Source of the DNA: Ananas comosus
Lineage: Eukaryota > Streptophyta > Magnoliopsida > Poales > Bromeliaceae
Assembly: GCF_001540865.1 (NCBI RefSeq)
Contig: NC_033642.1
Span: 1,971,125 to 2,035,124, forward strand
Direction: 5' to 3'
DNA: 64,000 nt
How positions within the stretch are numbered: the first letter of the stretch is position 1; each line of letters starts with the position of its first letter. The notes beneath the pieces are model-generated. The model did not search any database. It saw only the letters and a program-made list of their open reading frames with translations, and was not told the origin of the DNA. The translations under genes and the position numbers were made by a program. Of the stretch, positions 11,783-22,809 are shown in pieces.

Positions 11783-12672
11783 AAATTTTAGTTTTATTAC
11801 TCAACTTTTTAATTTATTTAATTTAAGTTATTTGAAAAGATGCATTAAAAATTTGAAGTTGAAGAATAATAAACTGACTCAAATCACATAAATTAAAAGA
11901 TTAGGTGCCAAAAATAAAATTTTTTAAAATTAGACGGTCAACCACAATAGATAATAGTTGACATAAGTTCTATATAATTTTATCTTTTATTATTATTATT
12001 ATTATTATTATTTTCTATCTTGGAAGCCTGCAATTAGGGGGAAGTGGTTAGGATAAACTCGGATCGAACCTGACACCGGATTCGAATCCGACACCAGTTT
12101 CAATAGGATGCGAATATGGATGTTAAAATTTAGCATTTGACACATATTTGAATACGAATTCACATCCCAAAAAAGGTAAAAAAATAAATATGGATGCGAA
12201 TGTGATTTCTTAAAAAATCTGATCATATTCAACCATTTTTACCTTTAGGAAATAATAGGGATGTTAATATATATTGTAAAGTAGTTTTCTATCAAATTCT
12301 TTGTTTATTTTATTATAAGTTTCATGTTAAAATTGCATTTATATTTATTTGAATATTAAATTTTATTAAATAAAATATAGATATACGAAGTTTGAACACA
12401 TATATGAATTTTTAATTGCAATGTATGTTTTATTCGCGCTAATTCGAGTTCACATTTTTTATAGGCATATGTAGTATATATTATTATTCAAATAATATTC
12501 GAATACAAATTCGATTTATATCTGAATCCAAATTTATTTTTAGCGTATGTAGCGATGAAAATTTAGCATTCGATATATATTCGGATACGAATTCGTATGT
12601 GAAAAAAATATAAATGTAGATACGATTTTATTAAAAATTTAACTGTATATCACCCGCTGCATGTAATAATTA
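11783..12672. other. AT-rich stretch with an (ATT)n tract
   Basis: An (ATT)n run lies at about 11986-12011. Around 12050-12650 there are repeated phrases such as GGATGCGAAT and ATACGAATTCG, suggesting an old decayed repeat. No gene is seen. Confidence 0.5.
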
Positions 12673-13088
12673 GGGTTAATTTCATACATGTATCTGCAAA
12701 TATAGTAAATTACAAATATATCCCTACAAAGTTCAATGTTGTTTCTGTAAAAGTCATAATGTTTTCAAATATGTTCCTTTGGTTTGTTAATGTTAGAGCA
12801 TTGTTTATTTTATAAGTAAAATAGTCTTTTTGCCATCACAAATATGTCCTTTAAAAAATTCTAACTGTTAATTAAAGAGGGAAAAAAAAAAGGTCAATTC
12901 ACCTCATTAACTAATTCGGCTTAAGTATTTTACCTATTGTTAACTAATTTTTTCCAACGAATTCAAACAGTAGAGATATATTTGTAAACATCAGGACTTT
13001 TGCAGGAATAACATATAAAAATTAAATTTTATAGAGATATATTTGTAATTCACTATTATGTTTGTAGGGATCTGTATGAAATTAACTC
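12673..13088. mobile_element. Foldback MITE GGGTTAATTTCATAC
   Basis: The inverted ends GGGTTAATTTCATAC and GTATGAAATTAACTC extend inward about 90 bp. A 9-bp flank TAATAATTA/TAATAATGA matches at 8 of 9 positions. A second copy is at 26443-26740. Confidence 0.75.
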
Positions 13089-14660
13089 TAATAATGATTA
13101 GATGACTTGAATAAGATGTTGGAGGCGCAAATGAGCCGTTGGACTCTAACCATTCATTTATTTATACACAAAATCTCACTCCTCAACCAACATGAATCAA
13201 CATCAATGATTACAAGCAATGATTGTGTGTTGGCAAACATGACATCTCCCCCTCAACAACTCCTCTCCAGTTTCCACACGCGTCTTCTTCATTCCTCTCT
13301 CATCATAAGCTTTCCCTCCTCCACATGCCCATATAGTTAGGGAGATAGAGACAAGACTAAATTACATTTTTAAGTCATGTATTCTAATTCTCAAATTTTA
13401 ATTTATTATTTAATTATTTTAATTGAAATTTTTAGAATTATATATATTGCTGATATAAAAGTGTGATTTTGCATCTCAATTATCGGCGTATCATCAATTC
13501 CATCACTAAAACATCATTTCTATATATATTGATAATTCATCACTATATAATCAATTAAATCGGATTATAAGACTTGATTATAATAATTCTCAAAGTTTGA
13601 GCCAGAAATTATAATAAATTAAAGTTTTATGACCAAAAGTTTCACCCCGCTTATAGCTTGAGGACCAAACATGCAATATTTTAACCCAAATTAGTATATG
13701 TATGAGGTGTACTCATACGCCTAGAAAGATTTATTTGTTGAGTTGAGCTCCTATGCTTTTAAAAGTACTGAAATATTCGCATTTGTGACTTTTTAGCTGC
13801 CGAATCGCTCAAGATCCGTTCATCACTATCTATTAAGTCTCTATTATTGGTACTGTACGGATTCTAAAACAATCCGACGATTAAAAAATCACAAACACGT
13901 TAAGCTTCTTCTGTTGCTTTTATCATTACACATCTGACTTGAGCGTAGAACCTCAACTCAGAAATGTTAATTCTTTGATATTAAATGTTTTATCATTAAA
14001 TGTATATATAAGTATTAATGAACGGGGGAGTGAAAGATAACAAACTAAAAAGTGGTTGGGCTTTCTATTTTGTTTGCCCCTCAAGTCTTCGACCAGCATT
14101 TATTATTTGGTTGGTTGCATGGCTCCAAGATTTGGACCACATTTGTAGATTTTTCTTTTTTTTTTTTCCTTAGATTTTCACATGCGTTTGATTTCACTAG
14201 GAAGCAAGAATTTAAATGTCCATCGGCACGGACTATATCGTGCTAGTAAGATATCGACACGCTATAGCTTCTATGCCGATGGCACAACTAAAAATCCTCT
14301 ATTTTTGAAATTAGTAAGTAATTTTCTTAATAAAATTCAAAAGATTTGATAAAAATATATAATAAATAATTGACATAATTTATTGTTAAAGAAAATAAAT
14401 ATTTCTTGCCATTATATGTCGACACATATATATTTTTTGTGATCAATATGCACCGGTATAGCCCAACATGCATCGTGCCAACAAGTTTCCAGCACGACTC
14501 CGTGTCACGACACTTAAATCCTTGCTGAGAAACATGCGTTATGTATAGTAATAAAGAGTACAATAGAAAATATTGTATTTATTACTATAAAAAATAGCTC
14601 GTCGTCTAGATCGTACTTGTCAATTTGGTTATGATATGATTTCTGCAGTTCTATTGAAAA
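13089..14660. other. Gene-free region with decayed repeats
   Basis: Contains a degenerate relative of the 14670-15044 element (about 13364-13680), an inverted repeat around TTGAGCTCCTATGCTTTT at about 13737-13960, and at about 14214-14520 a possible hAT-like MITE with ends TCCATCGGCACGG and CCGTGTCACGACA. No convincing coding sequence. Confidence 0.45.
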
Positions 14661-14669
14661 ATTGAGAAG

Positions 14670-15044
14670 GGTAAATTGCACAATTTATCCTTAAACTATC
14701 AGTCACATGGCACTTGGTCTTCAAACTTTAATTATTTTAATTTCTAGCTCGAACCTTCTAAATTATTACAATCAAGTCCCACGGCTTAGTTTAGTTACTA
14801 AATGTTGATAAATTATTAATATAAAAGGAATGTTGAAGTATTATGATTGTTAATGCAAAAAAAAAAGAAAAGATGTTACTTTACTTTTACATCAATGACG
14901 TATCAATATTTAGTTAATTATATTGAGTTGTGAAATTTAATTGTAATAATTTTGAAATTTCGAGCCAGAAATTAAAATAAATTAAAGTTTGAGGATCAAA
15001 ATGTTATTAGACTTGTAGTTTGAGGACCAAATGTAATTTACCTA
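14670..15044. mobile_element. Foldback MULE-like MITE (375 bp)
   Basis: Starts GGTAAATTGCAC and ends ATGTAATTTACC(TA). It is flanked by a perfect 9-bp duplication ATTGAGAAG (14661-14669 and 15045-15053). The arms contain AAACTTTAATTATTTTAATT and its complement. Confidence 0.85.
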
Positions 15045-15147
15045 ATTGAGAAGCATATCTCTTATATGTTTTTTTTTTTTTTTTTTTTTATTCAATAGCA
15101 TTAGATACTTCTCAATACCAAAGGTGCATATGGGAATATTTATTATT

Positions 15148-15511
15148 GGTAAAAAAGTACAAAACTTATATGAACTATAGACCATTTTGATCGGAGTTGG
15201 CTATCTCATCTTTCATAATTTTAATTTCACTACTCAACAATTCAATTTATTTGATTTGAATTAATCAACGGCATTTTAACTTCAAAATTTGAATATGTTG
15301 TTGATATTTATAAGTTTAGATAACATACTATATGTAATTTTACTAACTATAAATTTACTAAAGTAATTAGTTTAAATTTTGAAGCCAAAGTACCGTTCTC
15401 TAATTCAAATCAAACAAATTGAAAGGTCAGATAATAAAATCAAATTTTAAAAGATTGGATAGCTGACTCAAAATTCTCCATAGTTCAGATAAGTTCCGTA
15501 TGTTTTTAACC
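15148..15511. mobile_element. Foldback MULE-like MITE (364 bp)
   Basis: The ends are GGTAAAAAAGTAC and a matching TGTTTTTAACC. The flanks TTTATTATT/TTTATTACA agree at 7 of 9 positions. A relative at 19986-20877 is interrupted by another element. Confidence 0.75.
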
Positions 15512-15562
15512 TTTATTACATTCATAAATCAATAAGAGCTTTTCATATTATATATTAAGTTT

Positions 15563-15590
15563 GGGGTTTAGGGTTTAGGGTTATAGGGTT
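15563..15590 (+). repeat. Short telomere-like TTTAGGG tract
   Basis: Three to four units of the plant telomere repeat, one of them imperfect. Too short to mark a former chromosome end. Confidence 0.7.
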
Positions 15591-15628
15591 TATATATTTA
15601 AGCGTTTCAAATGAAAAAAGGGGTTGAT

Positions 15629-15915
15629 GAGTGAGAATGTATATTAAGTCTTCAATTTTTGATCTGTTAGTACACCGTTCATCTGAATTGTACTCTTATT
15701 TAGAGTAATTGCTATCATAAACATTGAGTGATAATGTATATTAAGTCTTCAATTTTTGATTTGTTAGTACACCGTTCATCTGAATTGTACTCTTATTTAG
15801 CGTAATTGCTATCATAAACATTGAGTGATAATGTATATTAAGTCTTCAATTTTTAATCTGTTAGTACACCGTTCACCTGAATTGTACTCTTATTTAGAGT
15901 AATTGCTATCATGAC
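15629..15915. repeat. Three-copy tandem repeat, about 97 bp unit
   Basis: The unit contains AATGTATATTAAGTCTTCAA and ACACCGTTCATCTGAATTG. Copies begin at about 15629, 15725 and 15823 and differ at only a few positions, so the duplication is fairly recent. Confidence 0.9.
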
Positions 15916-16574
15916 ATCGTACGATAATTACTACTACGAGTATTGTAGGATAGTATTCTATCGAATCATTGCTCTAGTGACATGCTATATGCTAAGGCCA
16001 AATTAATTAGCTTGTACAGTACAGACTAACACATCAGCAGATATATAGATATATTAAAAATTCAATTCTTTTCTCCAATTATTAATGAATCTTGGCATAG
16101 ATACCTGAAAAACATTGCCTTTATTAGTATAGCAGTTGATGTCATAGTATGCTGGTATGCTGATGTAAAAAGAACAAATTAAGTTATACAATAACAACAT
16201 ATCAAGATGCTCATAATTTATTAAATATAAATTTGATAAGGGTCAAATTATTGCCATTTTATCCACTTCTAACTGGAAACCAGAAAATCAAATTGATCGA
16301 TTTTCAATAATTTAATATGTTTATTAATCTTAAATTATAGTTAAATAAGTGGAGAGTTTAACTACTTTTATCTACTAATAATTTTTACGGCCCGTACATT
16401 CACGACTTTTGTTTGGCAACGAAGAAATAAAATTTAAAAGGGTAAATTTCAAATTCGCTTCTGCTCCTTGCGGTATAACATATTTTTTACTTGGCTTTTC
16501 AATAGTTCAAAAAGTTGCACTTTGCTTCTTTATAGTTTAGCTTATTTTTATTTTGCCATTCTGTGATTCAAAAG

Positions 16575-17354
16575 TTTTTTTTTTTGAGAGAGATAGGTAG
16601 CACGTTATCCGGTTGGTTTATTTCATTTAGAAATTGTTAGGAGCCGAATTCCCTTCTCTTTGACCCGGTCAAAGACCTTCCTCGGGAAGCGCGTCGGGAT
16701 GCGGAACGGCTACGATTAGTAACCCTTGAAGTTTGCGCCCTTCGACTGGATCAAGCGATTCGGCTGATGAGGGATCGGATCAGCCGAGTTTGAAACTTTC
16801 TACTGTAGAAACGGTTCGGCTGGATGAGCCGAATGTACGGAATACACTGTATTTTGGGTCGGCTAATGAGCCGAATGCCTTTATATATTAGATTGGAATT
16901 AGAAGCTCATACAAACAAGAGTGTGCTCGTAAGGCATACAGACTCTAGAAATCTAAATTAAAGGCTACTCCTAAGAAAGACAGAAAATGCGGGAAAAGAA
17001 AAGATTACAAGTAAAACTACTCATAGAAAAACGATAAATGCAGAAAATAAAAGTATTAAAAATGCAGTGGTCTTCTTGTTCAGGGGAGAGAAAGACCCCT
17101 ATTGCAGGTTTCGAAATTACTATTTATAGTGATGTCTTCTCAGCTCACATTATTGGTCGGTTTTTAGTAGTGGGGGGAGTGGTGTAGCCATGATCGTGGA
17201 AGTTACACCCCACTTCTCAACCGTTCCCGCTTAATTTTAATTTTGGCATCAACAGAAATAAACTTAAATGAAAATGTGAATCAATTAGGATTCGAACTTG
17301 GGACCTTGGGTACCAACGATCAAGCCCTTTGCCACCTGTTCTAACGACGGTTGA
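16575..17354 (-). mobile_element. SINE split by a solo LTR
   Basis: The two halves (16575-16634 and 17260-17354) make about 155 bp of the same SINE as at 7316-7468, including B-box-like GGATTCGAAC on the plus strand. A 13-bp duplication TGTGATTCAAAAG/TGTGATTCGAAAG (16562-16574 and 17355-17367) bounds the whole. The interruption is a 620-bp LTR. Confidence 0.85.
16635..17254 (+). mobile_element. Solo LTR, 620 bp
   Basis: Begins TGTTAGGAGCCGAATTCCC and ends GGCATCAACA, the TG...CA form of an LTR. A perfect 5-bp duplication GAAAT (16630-16634 and 17255-17259) flanks it. A TATA-like TTTATATATTAG lies near 16880, and GCCGAATG-type motifs recur upstream of it. No internal region remains. The strand is inferred from the TATA position. 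Its superfamily is unknown; the size would suit Ty1/copia. Confidence 0.8.
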
Positions 17355-17367
17355 TGTGATTCGAAAG

Positions 17368-19115
17368 TTTTTTTTTCGAGAAATAGGAAGCATGCTACCC
17401 GCTTCATTCATTAGGAAAATGAACTAGGCTTACATAATGGTGGCAGTCGGGGCCTCCGAAGGAAGAGGGAGTGAAAAAACATATAAAAAGGAAAACAAAA
17501 ACAGCAAAAAAGCAAAAAAGATCAACAAAACGACAAAAAGAACGAACAAACAAAGAACCACAAAAAGTTAGCAGTGTGCTGTCCAGGTGGCCTTCAACAG
17601 TTTAACACGATCCAAACACCGGGAGGGGTTGGGGGCGATCTCTCGAAAGATTAAACCGTTCCTCTCCGTCCAAACAACCCACCAGATAGTTGAAAGGAGA
17701 GAAAGAGAAATAAGTCTCTCTTTGGTGTCTTTGATATCAATCGGATTAGACCAGAGCTCTCTAACATCGGCGCGGGATTCAGTCAGAGGCGCCAAACCGT
17801 CAACGCTGAGCAGTAAGAAACGAACAAAAATGCAGGAGTTCATAAGGTGATCACAGCTCCCAGTGTTAACGGCACAAAAGATGCAGAATTAAGTCGCAAG
17901 CCACCCTCGTTTGTGAAGTCTATCTACAGTGGGGATTCTCTTCCGGAGTAGTAGACATAAGAATACTTTGATCTTAGCGGGGATCTTCAGTTTCCAGATA
18001 TGAAGACTTAGCGCATCCATCGTACCTATATCTGTGAGAAAAAGGTAAAAAGATTTGACGGAAAACTTTTGATTAGAGGTCCAATGCCAGGTGATGAGGT
18101 CCAAAGACTGAGTTGGGCGCAGGGGTTGAAGCAAGCCTATTAACAACTCCTTTTGTTTGCGGAATTCCGTAGAGAGAGGTCGTACAGGGCCCCGGCAGAT
18201 GTACTGCTACCGCCAACCATTAAGGCCCCAACATTGTGCGATAGTAGACTCTTTATTCCGAGTGTGACCGTAGATTTCTGGAAAAAGAGTGCGAAGGGGG
18301 GTTTCCCCTAGCCAGATTGATGACCAGATCCTAATGTCTCTGCCATTTTTGAGCTGGTAGGTTGCACCACATTTGAAAATGTCCCGGCACCGTAGCACGC
18401 TTTTCCACCATTGTGAGAAGGGGTGTGAAAGCTCTGCCCTCGTACAAAGGCCTGCGTCTAATGTAGTACAGTGTTCTGACCAATTCGTTCCAAGGTAGGT
18501 TAGGTTCGTTGAAGAAGCGCCACCACCACTTCGTAAGTAGCGCCATGTTCATAGAATCCAAATCCTTGATTCCTAGTCCTCCATCCTTTTTACTTTTGCA
18601 GACGGATTTCTAATTTACTAGACATGTCCCCCCGGAAATTTTAGTGCATCCTCTCCAGAAGAAAGCTCTCCTAAGTGATTCGATTTGTCGCAGCACCCAC
18701 TGAGGAGCTTTAAAGATGGACAAGTAGTGGAGTGGTAGATTTGCTAGGACAGAGTTCACGAGTGTAAGTCTACCTCCTTGAGAGAGGAGCTTGGCTTTCC
18801 ATCCTTCGATTCTCTTATCTATGCGGTTGACAACTATCGACCAATCTTCTTTACGCAGTGTTCTGTAGCAAAGAGGCAGCCCTAGGTAACGGATTAGGAG
18901 ACTCCCAACTTTGCAGCCCAGGATATTGGCAAGTCTCGGAGCTCTAGAATTGTTGGAACCCAAGTAGTACAGTTCAGACTTAGCTTTATTGATCCGGAGT
19001 TCCGGGGCCCATTCGTAGATTTTCATAAGAATCGTAAGTTCCTTAGTATGTATTTTCTGAGCTCGCAGAAAAAAATTGTGTCGTCAGCATATTGGATTAA
19101 AGTAGTTATACTTAA
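17368..19115 (-). mobile_element. 5'-truncated L1-type LINE remnant
   Basis: Read on the minus strand, it starts inside reverse transcriptase at the YADDT active-site motif (about 19073-19090). It continues through the RT thumb region (about 18610-19026; RYLGLPL, GGRLTLVNSVL and a WRG motif) and then the zf-RVT region (about 17889-18410; WHWTSNQKFSVKSFY). It ends in a T run that is the poly(A) tail. The frame breaks several times (near 18600, 18330, 18200 and 17880), so no product is made. The first two-thirds of a full LINE is absent, as usual for incomplete target-primed insertion. Confidence 0.9.
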
Positions 19116-19604
19116 CAATTCAGTGGTTTAGTGTATTTTTTACTTTGTTAGCTTGTGGATTATAAAAATTTTTTAATTTTTCATTTTATTATACATAAAT
19201 TTTTTTTTGATGAAATAAAAATTAAACTATAAGGGGGCCAAAGTTCAACCTTTTGAACTATGGGGTAGCAGAATGAAAATGCACTATATCACAGAACAAT
19301 AATTTGAGTCGTTTGGTTGAATTATAAATATACTACTGCTACAGATATTTTATAATATTTTTTTACATATTATTAATGTATTAACAAATCTATGTTGTAT
19401 ATTAAAGTGCGTGTACAACCTAATCACGAGACTCCAAATCATGCATGGTGTGCCAATATATAAAGAGGGACACATGATGGATATCACAAAGCATCTCTCA
19501 TTAAATTTTATAAAATTAGTTTTTTTTTTCTTTTCTTTTTGCTTATTTATGAGCCGTTTGTATCTGTCAATCCTAGCCGCCCATCCTAAGTATCGACGCA
19601 AGCA

Positions 19605-19607
<3 letters not shown>

Positions 19608-19651
<44 letters not shown>
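19608..19651. repeat. A44 homopolymer
   Basis: A run of 44 A after GCAAGC. No LINE or SINE body was recognised just upstream. Confidence 0.9.
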
Positions 19652-19654
<3 letters not shown>

Positions 19655-19985
19655 ATTTGTTGCCCTTTGAAGGGATAAAACTTCAATAGGTAGTTTCACA
19701 ATGACATCTCCTTAAGGAGCCCTTTATTCAATGTTGCATATTAATTTTGCTTTCATTTAGTAGCTCGTTAAATATTTTTTAATACTAAAGTTAAAAAGTT
19801 TAAATGTTTTTAAAAAATTGTAATACTTAGATAGAAATAAAACTAACACATAACAGTAAATCAGGACTCCTTAACAAGGTGTTGTTGGAAAAGTCCCCCA
19901 CTGTTGTTTTTTCCATTTCAAGACATGTTGCTCGGAGTTTGGGCTCAAACCAAGAATATGCTTATTTAAACTATATATTATTTTA

Positions 19986-20877
19986 GGTAAACAAGTACAT
20001 AACTTATCTAAACTATATATTATTTTGAATCAACTATCCAATCTTTTATATTTTTGATTTTACGAGCTAGACTGATATACTATCGGTAGCACAGAGATCT
20101 TCGTGCTACAAAGTTGTTTTCAATAATATAGCTTCTAAATCGATGATCGGCTCTGTTAGACTTGATCTACACTAATAAAAGTGTTTGGAAACTAAATTTC
20201 ATAATTTTTCGACATCATTTACCTATCAAACGATTAGTCTAAAAATGAATGGCTGAAAATAAAAATCTAATAAAAAATGATGATAAAAGACTTGAATTTA
20301 AGATCAGAGGTATTGATCTTACTCTAAATAGTGAAAAAAAATTTCTATAAAAATTTCATCAGATTTGGATTATTTTACACCGTCAAATTCACAAACGCAT
20401 CACATCGATCATTAAAATTATCAATTTTGAGACCTTTTGATCACTAGCTAAATGATGTCGAAAAATTATAAAATTTAGTTTTCAAATACTTTTAATAGTG
20501 TAGATCAAGTTTAACAGAGCCGATCATCGATTTGAAAGCTGTATTATTGAAAACAACTTGGTAGCACGGAGCCCTCCGTGCTACCGGTAGTATACCAGTC
20601 TAGCTCTTAATTTTACTATCCAACTTTCCAAATTGTTTAAGTTACTCAACGATTCTTCAACTTTAAAATTTGAATATCTCGTTTATCTTTACAGATTTAG
20701 TTTGTATACTTATGCAATTCTCATAATTACAATTCATTAAAATAAAAAATTAGCTTAATTTTAAAGTCAAAGTCTCGCTTGACTGACTGAAATTAAACTA
20801 ATTGAAAGGCTGAGTTAGAAAATCAAAATTTTAAAAGATCGAATAATAGATTCAAATAAATTTTATACATTTTTACC
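19986..20877. mobile_element. Foldback MITE interrupted by a second MITE
   Basis: Outer ends GGTAAACAAGTACATAAC and TACATTTTTACC relate it to the 15148-15511 element. A 543-bp foldback MITE is inserted at 20064-20606. Confidence 0.65.
20064..20606. mobile_element. Foldback MITE, tip GAGCTAGACTG
   Basis: The ends GAGCTAGACTG and CAGTCTAGCTC are exact complements. The core (GTTGTTTTCAATAATA, CGATGATCGGCTC) is that of the 2.7-5.7 kb cluster, but the tip is different and includes GTAGCAC/GTGCTAC. It does not sit next to a microsatellite. Confidence 0.8.
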
Positions 20878-21442
20878 AATTATTTTTTCATTCTTGGACT
20901 ATGAGATGGGGAATGTTTTGATCCTCAAATTTTATGTAAGGCAATTTTTGACTTAAAACTTTTAAAATTATTACAATCTACGGTCTAATTTAATTGATTA
21001 AAAGATGATGTGCTAGTATTTTAATTATTGCCGTCGCGTTAACCACAATGCTATTATTTGCTGTCAAATCAAGGATACATTATTATTTAGTCAACTAAAT
21101 TACACCGTGGAGTCTTAAAAATGCAACAAATTACAGTTTGAGAAATGCTACATCAAAATATTTTCAACAATTTCTTTTATAGAGTCAAAATAAGAAGCAG
21201 AAATTTGGCGTTGCTATTAATGAGGCGTAAAATCTCATCGACACTTTCCACCGCAATAGCAGCTCTAGGTTTTATGAAATATTTTACGAGAGACTAGCGC
21301 CGACTAAAGCAAATGCAAAAGCAAAAATAGAGTCAAACAAGCTGTTAACATATACATCAACATTTTAAATGGTCACACTTCACAATTAAGTGAAATATGA
21401 AGGAATAGCCTAAAAGGTTAAGAAGGTTAAGGGTATTAGTAC

Positions 21443-21996
21443 TAGACCTGGGAAACGGGCGGGTTGGGTAACCCGCAGGCGGGTTATTGTACCCGTGGGT
21501 TACTTGGGCATCGGTAAAATTTACCCGCAAATTTTTGGGTAGTCAATATCTTTACCCATACCCGCCCGCGGGTGGGCGGGTGGGTATGCGGGTTACCCGC
21601 AAATTTTTTTTTTTTTTTTTGTTCTTATATTTTTTAAATGCAAAACACATATATATAAGTTGTAAAAGCGTAATATAACTCATTGTTTAAAATACCATAA
21701 CATATAATAAAAATATTTAAAGTCTTAAAGCAAAAATATTTCATAATATAAAAGACACGCAATAAAAAATTAGGATTGAAATTTTTAGGATGAGTAAATA
21801 AAAAATATATATTAATTAAGAAAATATATTTTATAATTAAAAATATATGCGCTGGTACCCGCGGGTTACCCAAAATGCCCACTGCTTAATGGGTACCCAT
21901 CCGGTTTACCCGTAATTTTTTGGATTGGAAAAGTTGGTACCCATACCCATAAATTTGTGGGTAACCCGCGGGTTTGGGTCAAGATTGTCAGGTCTA
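21443..21996. mobile_element. hAT-type MITE rich in GGGTACCCG motifs
   Basis: The ends are TAGACCTGGG and CAGGTCTA. The flanks ATTAGTAC/GTTAGTAC form an 8-bp duplication with one mismatch. Both arms are made of repeated ACCCGC/GCGGGT words (about 21455-21605 and 21855-21980), and the centre is AT-rich. TA...TA ends with 8-bp duplications fit hAT. Confidence 0.75.
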
Positions 21997-22004
21997 GTTA
22001 GTAC

Positions 22005-22440
22005 TATAGCGGTTTTAAGATGGATATCAAAGTCAATCACCAACGGAAAGTATAAGATGACTCTCGCCTCAGTCAAAGTCATTCAGCAAATAGAGCGTGG
22101 CTCCCTAGCTGATGGTCGTTGTGGGTTGATCACATCTCCTCACAAGGTGGGATAAGGCTAACGAAATGAGTTTCATATCGCCCAGTGTTTATATGTGTGC
22201 GTAAGTCTGAAGAGGACGTCAGAACTTAAAAAGAGTAAAAATATGACTTTTCTAGAATTTTGGAATAGTCCTATATATAAAATATGATAGTACTAAACAT
22301 TTTAACCCAGCTATATCATTTTGGACGATAGTCAGGCACAAAAGATTAAGAGAGTTAAGCGTGTTAAGATTACAGTAGTTTTAAAATGGATGACCTCTTA
22401 GGAAGCAGGGTGGAGATGTAAAGAAATGATTTGGTACTTT
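22005..22440. other. Retroelement-like remnants
   Basis: GATATCAAAGTCAATCACCAACGG near 22020 resembles the region after the primer site of the TRIM at 8825-9115. A second copy of GTTAAG...TTTTAAAATGGATGA lies near 22330-22395. Probably decayed TRIM-like DNA. Confidence 0.4.
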
Positions 22441-22453
22441 TTTTTAAAAAAAA

Positions 22454-22809
22454 GGAAAAACTTCAAAAACCCCCCTGTGGTTTCCAACTTTCTCACTTTA
22501 GTACCCCGTGGTTTAAAGTGTATCAATTTGCCCCCCTGTGGTTTTGTTTTTATTTTTTCTATAGTTTTTTTCTTAATATTTCATTAAATTATATGCAAAA
22601 AAACATCAGATATCCATCTAGATTTACCGAATATTTACTTTAGTACTCTTTAATTTTAATTTTGTTACTGATTTGAGAAAAAAATAATAAAATTGATAAA
22701 AAAAAGAGAAAAACGAAACCACAGGGGGCAAATTGATACACTTTAAACCACAGGGTACTAAAGTGAGAAAGTTGGAAACCAGGGGCGGGGGGGGGTTTGA
22801 AGTTATTCC
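22454..22809. mobile_element. MITE of the CTTCAAA/CCCTGTGGTTT family
   Basis: The ends are GGAAAAACTTCAAA and GAAGTTATTCC. The arms carry GTACCCCGTGGTTTAAAG and its complement. Same family as 6462-6824. Confidence 0.85.

Noticed and set aside
17587..17850. 87-residue plus frame
   Set aside because: Antisense shadow of the LINE remnant.
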